A stretch of 64,000 nt of DNA from Tribonema minus (Eukaryota > Sar > Xanthophyceae > Tribonematales > Tribonemataceae). The position numbers and the translations under genes are program-made. Below, one piece after another: positions 57,901 through 64,000 of this stretch (positions are counted from its first letter, which is position 1; each line of letters begins with the position of its first letter). The stretch lies in NCBI GenBank assembly GCA_017506865.1, contig JAFCMP010000103.1:186001-250000 (forward strand), in the 5' to 3' direction. The notes beneath the pieces were generated by a model that worked only from the letters and a program-made list of their open reading frames with translations, was not told where the DNA came from and made no database searches.

Positions 57901-60900
57901 AAAAAAAAGTGGAAAGTAAAATGGGGGGGGGGGAGGGGCTAGGTGTGAGAACACCGGTCGGCTCGTATCCAACATCGGGCGTGTGACACAACTTCAAGTT
58001 TCCGCTCTGCAGCAATGCATCGCGGTGTGGCAGTCGCATCTGCAGTGAGCAAAGTGCTGTGCAGTGAGCAAAGTGCTGACTGTGGCAGGCAAACTTGAAA
58101 GGAACAAGAATGCTGTAGATATATATACAACATGAATTTTGGAAGCTTTCATTAATAAAAAAAGCCTAAGATTTATAATGATAAATCCAAAAACTCTTAG
58201 TTTTTATTGAAAATAAAAAGAAATTACAGAATCAAAAATAAAGATAAAAGCAAGTGTGGCGCGCCGATGCGAGAGACGAGGGGTCTCGCACACTTCAACT
58301 CTCAAATTTCAGCAACGCAACCGAGTCGTGTTGTGGGGCAGTGGCTGCGCAGCGAACGAAGCGCTGCCTGCTGTGGCGTGCGCCGCTGCAAGAGACCACA
58401 GGCCTCGCGCAAGCCCCTGCTAGCAGCAGACGCACTTCATATCGGAAAAACGGCGCATGCAGCTCTGTGAAAATTGCCACTGCCGGTCAGTGCCTTGCAC
58501 CCCCTGCTAGTGGCAGACGCACTTCATCGGATCTGGTGCATGCAGCTCTGTGAAGATTGCCGCTGCCGGTTAGTGCTTTGCACCCCCTGCTAGTGGCGGA
58601 AGCACTACAAATTGGACACGGCGCATGCAGCTCTGCAAAAAGTCACTGCCAGTGACCCAGCAACTGCAGCCGCTGCTAGTGGTAGACGCACTTCATAGCG
58701 GACACGGCGCATGCAGCACTGTGAAAATTACATCTGCCAGTGAGTCAGCGACTGCAGCCCCTGGAGACGGAGCCAGCGGGACTGAGGGAAGGCAAGGGAG
58801 GGGTAGGTAGGTATGCATGTACGCGAGCTGCGCCAGAAGCGTGGCCATACGGTATGCATTGTATTGATCGCTGCTCATGGCGCAAAGCAGCTGGGATCAG
58901 GAGCGCAACGCGTGCCACAAGGTGGCGATGAACGGCATGGCGTAGGCGAGGAAGCACTGAGGTCACACTACAGTACAATCACAGTACAATGACAGTACAG
59001 CAGCGCGCACTCACCAGTACACCAGGACCCCCGCTGGCATGGTGCTGGCGAAGAACGGCATGCCGATGCCGATGACGCGCAGGACAAGCCTCTGCCTCGC
59101 CGCCATTGCCATCGCGTCAGTGCCGACCTGGGTTTGGCAGGCACGGAACAGCAGTCGCTTGAAGTTAGCACAGAGCCATGACTTCTACATTTTACAGAAC
59201 GGATGCAAGGTTGGGTGGGAGAGAGTAGCAAGCGAGAAAAAGGAAGGGGGGGGGGGGGGGGGAGGGTCTAGCACGAAATGGCGGCCAAAGTCGGCATTTC
59301 AGGGTCGCCTCGGGGACGCTCCGCAGGAAGGGGCGGTTTGGAGCAGCACGCGGCAGCGCGCCCGTCGGGAGCTGCGCGTGCGGGCAAGCAGCGGGCGCCG
59401 CCGCTGCCGCAGAGGCGGAGAAAGAGGCGCAGCCGGCGGGCGGAGCGGGCAGTGCGATGGGTGCCGAAATGAAATAAAAACGAGGAGCGCTGCCGCGGCT
59501 GCACCGCAAGTGGGCTCGGAGATGGCGACCTGCGGCGCGCAGCGGCCCTGGGGTCAGGGCCACGTAACCCAAGCCCTTCCCTAACAACCGGCGAGGGCGC
59601 TGCCGCGCTCAAGGTGATGATTACTTCTATATGGAAATGGATTACAAGATCGTAGAGCTTTAGGTGACAAGGTGTGCTTAGCCGCAAGTGCCTTCCAACA
59701 ATAACCGTGGTCGCCGCTGCTGCAGTCATTGGCCACGAGTCAAGCAGTGCCGCCATATTTACAGTACTGAAGTCAAAATATGTAAATGTGTGCGAGCTTT
59801 TCGCCTTTGAGGCACGGGTGTCAAGTTACCGCAGGTGGAGAGCAGCGGAGCCGCCGGTAAACACCGAGCACAGAGTTTCAAGTTGATGCAACGGCCAAGG
59901 GGCCCAGACGACTCATCAGCGCCCAGACAGAGCGCCAGGGCGAGTAGCGCAAGCGGCACTGCCCGCCATCCCGAGACCGAATGACTGCCATCATCGCTGC
60001 CCTTGAGAGCGATGACGTTGAGTGACATGTGATGCACCGGAGAATACTGCAGCGGAGGCCTGCTGGATCTCGGGACGGCTGTGCCGGTAGCCACTCATGG
60101 TTAGATTGAGGGTCAGGATTGGGGTTAGGGCCTGACCCCAGCCCTGGCCCTATGGGGCGGCACTGCAGGGGGTTCGCAGAGAAATGTAAGACAGAGTCCC
60201 GGCAGCAAGGATGGTTGTACCGGTGCTGCAACATGGCACGTGCATGACAAAAACTTCAAATTTTGAAATTGAAGTTTTAATCATCAACCATCACTTTAAA
60301 GTTTTTGTGACCGAGGGCTCCGTTCTTCAGCGGGGAGCAGCGGGCCTGCTGAGAGGGCCGCAGCTGTATGACTGAGTGACCGAGTGAGTGAGCCGGTGAG
60401 TGAGTCATTTAGTGAGTAGGCGAGAGAGAGTGTGCGAGAGGCAGGCGCTGCTTGGGCTGGCTTCCTTGCTCTGATGCAAATTGCAATAATGACTCCGACG
60501 CAGACTTGGAAAAGCAGTGTGCAATCATACAGCGAGGGCGTTTGACGCAACCAGGAACCTCAAAGTTGAAGTTGGGTCAACAAAGGTACGCACCTCATTG
60601 TTGGCAACAAAGCCCACGGTCGTCAGCAGCGGCAGCTTCCATTTTGTTGGATCTGCACGCAAAGAAGCGGGCATGCGACGGGTATCCATTATGGGTAGGT
60701 ATACCAGGACTTTATACGCGTTTGTATGTGACACCTCACACGCGCACGCATTGAGCGCTGCAACGCGTCAAAAAAGTTGCCGCAGGCGGGTGCGCAGCAA
60801 GCGAGAACCCATACGAGGGGTAGCGGGAGTGCGCTGATGTACGCACTTGTGAACCAGGAGTAATTACTGAATCCAATGCTGATGTATGTATTTACTGAAC

Positions 60901-63592
60901 CCATGCGACGAGTACCAGGAGTACGCTAATGCTTGCTGCCACTGAAACCGGGAGTAGGCTGATGAGCGTATTCAGTAAACCCTGATTGAGTTGAAGTTGT
61001 GATTACAGTACGTGCTCACCAAGAGCGGAGAGGTCCATGAATCAACCGAGCCGTCAACTTCAATGGTGAAGTGCACAGTTGAACTTTACTGGTTGAAGTA
61101 CGTACTCACCAGTAGCAGAGGGTCCAATGAACCAGCCAAAGCCGCCCTCGTCAAAAACCGCTGGTTCATAGTTCTAGTCCAACTTTAATGGTTGAAGTAT
61201 GTACGCACCAGGAGCGGAGAAGTCCATGAACCAGCCAAAGCCACCCTCGCCAACGTACCGTATAAAATCACAGTTGCTAGTTGGACTTCAACAGTTGAAG
61301 TGCGTACTCTCCAGGAGCGGATAGGTCCATGAACCAGCCAAAGCCGCCCTCATCGAACAGTGTATTGCATACATCTCAAGAGTACTTGTTGCATATATGT
61401 ATATATATACTTATTGCATACTTCCATAGATACATACTGACATGTTTTTCGCCTTGTTGCTGTAGTTACTGAAGTACTCACCAGGAGCGGAGAGGTCCAT
61501 GAACCAGTCGTAGCCGCCCTCGGCGAACCCCGGGCAGTGCACGCCCATCGCCTGGAGCCCGAAGAAGAAGCACAGGAAGAGCGGCAGCTGAGCGATGGGC
61601 ACCACGAGAGGCTTCCACAGAGTCGTGCCCTGGCTCGCCATGAGCGCCGCCCTCTGCCGGTTGTACATCTCCTTCCTGCAGGGTTGCACAAACACCAAGC
61701 GCATCTTGAAGTTTATTTCTGAGTTGAAGTAGCCGTGCCGTGGCTCGCCAGCAGCGCCGACCTCCGCCGGTCGTACATCGCCTTCCTGCAGGGTTGCACA
61801 AACACCAAGCGCATCTTGAAGTTTATTTCTGAGTTAAAGTAGCCGTGCCGTGGCTCGCCAGCAGCGCCGACCTCCGCCGGTTGTACATCGCCTTCCTGCA
61901 GGGTTGCACAAACACCAAGCGTATCTTCTCATAGGATTATTTCTGAGTTCAAGTGCCCCTGTTGCGGTGGACTGCGTGCGTGGAATCGAGCAGGCTCGCC
62001 GCGTGCCCCGCAAATGCGCTCTTCGCGCGGCATGGTATCATGTTGAGGTTTGCTCAAGACGCATTCCTGATCGCCAAGTACGCCCAGATACGCCGCATGC
62101 GTGTGGCCAAATACGATTTCGTGCAACGCTACTCATTCATTCATGGCCGCCAGTAAGATGCTTGGCAGTTCATTCATTCACGCCTGTGGGTCAAACGCTT
62201 TAACACTGGCGGTGACGCTCCTGGGCCAGCGTGAACTGCCACCGAGGCATAACCGACAAACAGTTGTGTTGGGGTCGCCGCGTGCACGCACGGCCAGAAT
62301 GCGCAACGAACATCTCGCATGAACAGCGGCAAAAACCGCCACTGCAGCCAAGACGTAACTGACGAACAGTTGGGTCGGGGGGGGGGCACCTTGCAACGCT
62401 CTGATCAGGGTCGTTTGCCGCCTGGTCAAGGAGGCGATCCAGCGCAGGCTTCAACTTTGTGTGCTTGTTGGCGTGTGTCCGCTGCAGCGATGCGGCAGCA
62501 GCGGGGGTGTACTCAGTTGAGTACACAATGACAATGGCGGTGTGAACAGTACCACAGTTCGCAGTAGAGTCCAGCGCTGTAGCATGCGGCAGGGGTATAC
62601 TCAGTTCAGTACGCAAAAGGCGGTGTGAAGAGTACAACGATTCACAGTAGAGTCCATCGAACTCAGCTCTGTGTCAGCGCTGCAGTGATGCGGCAGCAGG
62701 GGTGTACTCGGTTGGGCACACAGACTGTGAGCAGTATGACAGTTCACAGCAGAGTCCAGCAAACTCAGCGCCATGTCTTCGCTGTTTCGATGCGGCAGCA
62801 ACGGTGTACTCATGAGTAAATAATGACGTTGCGAACAGTACAACAGTTCACAGTCCACTCCAACCAATGAACTGCAGCTCGGTGTCTCATGTGTGGCAAC
62901 GCGGCCGCAGAGGTGTACGGCGAACGAGTACATGAAGACACTACGCAGTCCATGTAGAGTCCAGTGTGCTCAGATCAGCACGCCATGACGTCCTGCAAAG
63001 TGCGCGGAGCATCGTGGGGGGGCGTTGCCGGCGCTGACGCAGATTGCGCGTTTACTGGCACACTTCAAGTACCATGTTGCACGCTGCTGCAGAACAAACC
63101 AGGCGAGTTGAAGCGTGTAGCTCAAGTATCTACCCCGATGGGTAAGCGCACTGAGCGTTGCTTGTGTGGCGCACTTGAAGTGCCATGTTGAGCGCTGCCG
63201 CATAGTCATCCCTGAGCACAGCTTCGTGTGGCGCACTAGAAGCACTAATGAGCGCAATTGAAGTATCCCGTTGAGCATCGCTTTGTGTGGCAGGCACACT
63301 TGGCCAAGAACCGCCTCACCTACGGCCCACTTGCTGGCATTCCACCATCCAGGGCTAGTAATACAGTGTGCAGCCAAGTGTAACGGCACAGTTGGAGTTC
63401 AGCCTGAAGTGGGGCACCGCACCTGGAAGGTGATCTACTCGTATTTGGCCAGCCAACAACAACCGATACAGCGTGCAGCCACGTGACTGCACAGTTGAAG
63501 TTCAGGATGAAGTACCTGGAAGATGATCGCCGGAAACAGCGCCATCCGCACCCCAAACGTCACCGCCACTATGCTCCCCCAGTACGGCAGGC
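54969..63592 (-). CDS. OXA1: Oxa1/YidC/Alb3-type membrane insertase, 3' part of gene
   Basis: Exons on the minus strand: 63592-63516 (GLPYWGSIVAVTFGVRMALF), 62481-62390 (RTHANKHTKLKPALDRLLDQ), 61675-61482 (LWKPLVVPIAQLPLFLCFFF, GGYDWFMDLSAP), 60652-60594 (DPTKWKLPLLTTVGFVANNE), 59127-59015 (MPFFASTMPAGVLVYW) and a last one ending 54969 (VTHKFWLVRDRCPQGIRWFM … KPKPKRR). Phases of the first five agree. The series follows mitochondrial Oxa1 segment by segment, including GG..WF.DL..DP and P.G...YW. The basic tail suits ribosome binding. Such proteins insert subunits into the mitochondrial inner or the thylakoid membrane. The acceptor of the last exon is unclear: the frame continues correctly after YW, but I find no AG where it should begin (about 55215). 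The N-terminus lies upstream or outside the window. Introns 1-3 and 5 contain exon-edge copies. Confidence 0.88.
55235..55590. repeat. ~190 bp tandem duplication with a TTAGGG-like tract
   Basis: The sequence from GCTTGCGTCA at 55241 through the segment with CACGTTGTGATCTTGATG-like end recurs from 55432. Between them lies GATTAGGGTTAAAGTTAGGG. It lies in the last intron of the Oxa1-like gene. Confidence 0.7.
55820..55895 (+). repeat. Poly-G tract
   Basis: A run of G broken by few A, C or T over ~70 bases, able to form G-quadruplexes. A second run is at 59246-59267. C-rich counterparts lie at 57228-57292 and 57462-57571. Confidence 0.85.
55888..56350. repeat. ~276 bp tandem duplication
   Basis: TCCGCTTGTCGGAGGCCTTC and the following sequence at 55892 recur from 56168, including GCACCCGCGCCGGCTTCAGT and a segment near TTCTCAGGACA. 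Confidence 0.75.
56348..56855. mobile_element. Possible DNA-transposon remnant with inverted ends
   Basis: The left end GAGTTCCGAGCCGG and the right end (minus strand) GAATTCCGAGCCAG face each other about 500 bp apart, each followed by sub-terminal CCGTCT/AGACGG words. No transposase frame and no certain target duplication are seen. Confidence 0.4.
57075..57345 (-). mobile_element. Old LINE-A-like 3' remnant
   Basis: GATCCTCGCTTGGGGG, then AAGTGGCATCTC, a C-rich stretch with CGTCC…CTCGTCC, and GGCATGCGTGTCATGACACG follow the order of the LINE-A 3' end (tail, last codons, GCCATGTGTGTCATGACACG) with heavy divergence. It lies in the last intron of the Oxa1-like gene. Confidence 0.55.
57455..57580. 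repeat. C-run repeat with TTGTATAA words
   Basis: Four repeats of TTGTATAA(G/C)A followed or preceded by C7-C8 runs. A related phrase, TATAAGACCCCCGGG, opens the window at position 3. Confidence 0.5.
58415..58770. repeat. ~84 bp tandem repeat, about 4-5 units
   Basis: CTGCTAG(T/C) followed by (G)GCAGACGCACTTCAT recurs at about 58421, 58503, 58587 and 58672, with GCGCATGCAGCTCTGTGAAA between. It is intronic in the Oxa1-like gene. Confidence 0.8.
58895..58970 (-). repeat. Donor-side copy of Oxa1-like exon 59127-59015
   Basis: On the minus strand GCCTACGCCATGCCGTTCAT followed by CGCCACC resembles the exon part coding for IGMPFFAST. It lies ~100 bp downstream of the real segment. Confidence 0.5.
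61010..61375 (-). repeat. Donor-side copies of Oxa1-like exon 61675-61482
   Basis: Four copies of the exon 3' end (coding for GGYDWFMDLSAP) with donor follow the real donor at 61481. On plus they appear as CACCAGGAGCGGAGAGGTCC-like phrases near 61018, 61109, 61206 and 61308. Most keep the donor. Spacing is about 90-175 bp. Confidence 0.9.
61681..61972 (-). repeat. Acceptor-side copies of Oxa1-like exon 61675-61482, each with a MITE end
   Basis: On plus, the ~115 bp unit [MITE end GGTTGCACAAACACCAAGCG … GAGTTGAAGT + exon head coding for EMYNRQRAALMAS] occurs with exon heads at about 61610-61675 (real), 61735-61795 and 61850-61910. The MITE ends beside them start at 61682, 61796 and 61914. The repeated MITE ends are almost identical. 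Confidence 0.88.
61911..62136. mobile_element. hAT-like MITE in Oxa1-like intron 2
   Basis: Related over its length to the MITE at 5639-5854 in inverse orientation. Shared phrases include GTTGCGGTGGACTG / GTGGTGGACTG-like, GAATCGAGCAG and the final TTTCGTGCAACGCT. Its end abuts the acceptor CTGCAG of the Oxa1-like exon (or its copies). The outer end is decayed. Confidence 0.7.
62488..62830 (-). repeat. Acceptor-side copies of Oxa1-like exon 62481-62390
   Basis: Three copies of a ~105 bp unit precede the exon on the minus strand. Each holds CTGCCGCATC(A/G)CTGCAG-like intron end followed by a decayed exon head. On plus the GATGCGGCAGCAG phrases lie near 62488, 62583, 62690 and 62790. Confidence 0.8.
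63055..63510 (-). repeat. Donor-side copy of Oxa1-like exon 63592-63516 and related units
   Basis: On the minus strand GATCACCTTCCAG/GTGCGG (donor near 63425) copies GATCATCTTCCAG/GTACTT (donor at 63515), 90 bp downstream, with the intron start also shared. Further in, TGGCGCACTTGAAGTGCCATGTTGAGCGC-like units recur near 63060, 63170 and 63225. Confidence 0.75.
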
Positions 63593-63604
63593 CTGCGACG
63601 AAGG

Positions 63605-63888
63605 GAGGGGGGGGCACGTGTGCAATGTTGAAGTTCATTGGCTGTAGCGGGCTGAAGTTGACTGGTAGAGAGTGTTGCACATGATGGCAGTCGCGGTCTG
63701 TTGCATCCTGCGAGCATGGGGAGCGGGCCTTCTAAAGAGAGAGTGAAGTATTTGGCAAAGAGTCTGGGAGAGGCAGCAGCAAGTGCATCACTCCGTGCTT
63801 GGCAGCGATCGGCAAGGCTTGGCACACAGCTGCAGCGGAGTACTAGCTGGTAGCCTATGTAGCATAGGAATGCATCGACCACTCGGGT
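63605..63888 (-). other. Upstream of the first Oxa1-like exon in view
   Basis: No further exon could be placed here, so the rest of the N-terminus probably lies outside the window. Confidence 0.3.
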
Positions 63889-64000
63889 CAGGTTAGGGTA
63901 GGATTAGGGTTATTTTACCCCTAGCCCTAACCCTAACCCTAACCCGAATACTAACCCTAACGTTCACGCTAAACCTGACCCTACTCCTAACCCTACACGC
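63888..64000. repeat. Telomere-like repeats, head to head
   Basis: Degenerate TTAGGG units (63890-63912) are followed by CCCTAA units (63920-63960 and beyond). The two orientations meet at TTATTTTACCCC. Some units are changed. Confidence 0.8.

Noticed and set aside
63920-64000. True chromosome end
   Set aside because: Units are degenerate, both orientations are present, and similar tracts occur inside introns.
1-64000. tRNA, rRNA or snRNA genes
   Set aside because: I looked for typical boxes and stems while reading and found none I could support; a covariance-model scan would be decisive.

Overview
This is nuclear DNA of a eukaryote with GC-rich exons, short spliceosomal (GT-AG) introns, long repeats and TTAGGG-type telomere-like tracts. 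The two best-preserved genes make organelle proteins: a plant-type MSH1 (MutS ATPase plus GIY-YIG nuclease) and an Oxa1/YidC/Alb3-type insertase. Together with R2-like non-LTR retrotransposons this suggests a microalga. A haptophyte is my best guess, but no rRNA, tRNA or organelle marker in the window settles it.

Layout. 147-10983 (+): the last eight exons of an MSH1-like gene. 11904-13317 (+): a secreted germin-like cupin. 14373-21414 (+): the end of a small unrecognised gene whose intron holds a 3' fragment of one LINE family (B) and an intact 5.5 kb LINE of another (A1). 21310-23010: a palindrome made from that gene's last exon, followed by a 713 bp tandem duplication. 26.19-27.48 kb: a ~183 bp satellite. 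28.44-30.66 kb: a ~70 bp minisatellite with a 492 bp higher-order period. 31.6-38.7 kb: a second LINE-B fragment, two exons of an unknown gene, a transposon-type zinc-binding protein with one frameshift, a hypothetical gene and CAG/CTG tracts. 39115-43928 (+): a damaged gene for a beta-helix plus multi-membrane surface protein, with a 113 bp inverted repeat in an intron. 44.28-53.90 kb: a LINE-A cluster with a second intact copy (A2), three truncated copies and a 29 bp tail-only insertion. 54969-63592 (-): the Oxa1-like gene. 63.89-64.0 kb: telomere-like repeats arranged head to head.

The most unusual signal is in the introns. In the MSH1-like and Oxa1-like genes, nearly every intron is built from tandem, decaying copies of the exon edges beside it. 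After an exon come copies of its 3' end with the donor site. Before an exon come copies of its 5' end with the acceptor site. The spacing is mostly 130-180 bp. The true exons still join in correct phase (the eight MSH1 exons total 1383 nt, exactly 461 codons). The most recent copies differ by as little as one base in 151, so the process looks current. A MITE end is trapped inside the duplicated unit at one Oxa1 exon, which orders the events. Similar edge copies occur at the ends of the germin-like gene and of a hypothetical gene, so this may be a genome-wide way of growing introns.

The LINE-A family is a second point of interest: two near-identical open 1779-codon copies, a 3' hairpin kept in fragments, a preferred AAGT^ACAT-like target that matches the element's own 3' end, and an exactly resolvable tail-only insertion.
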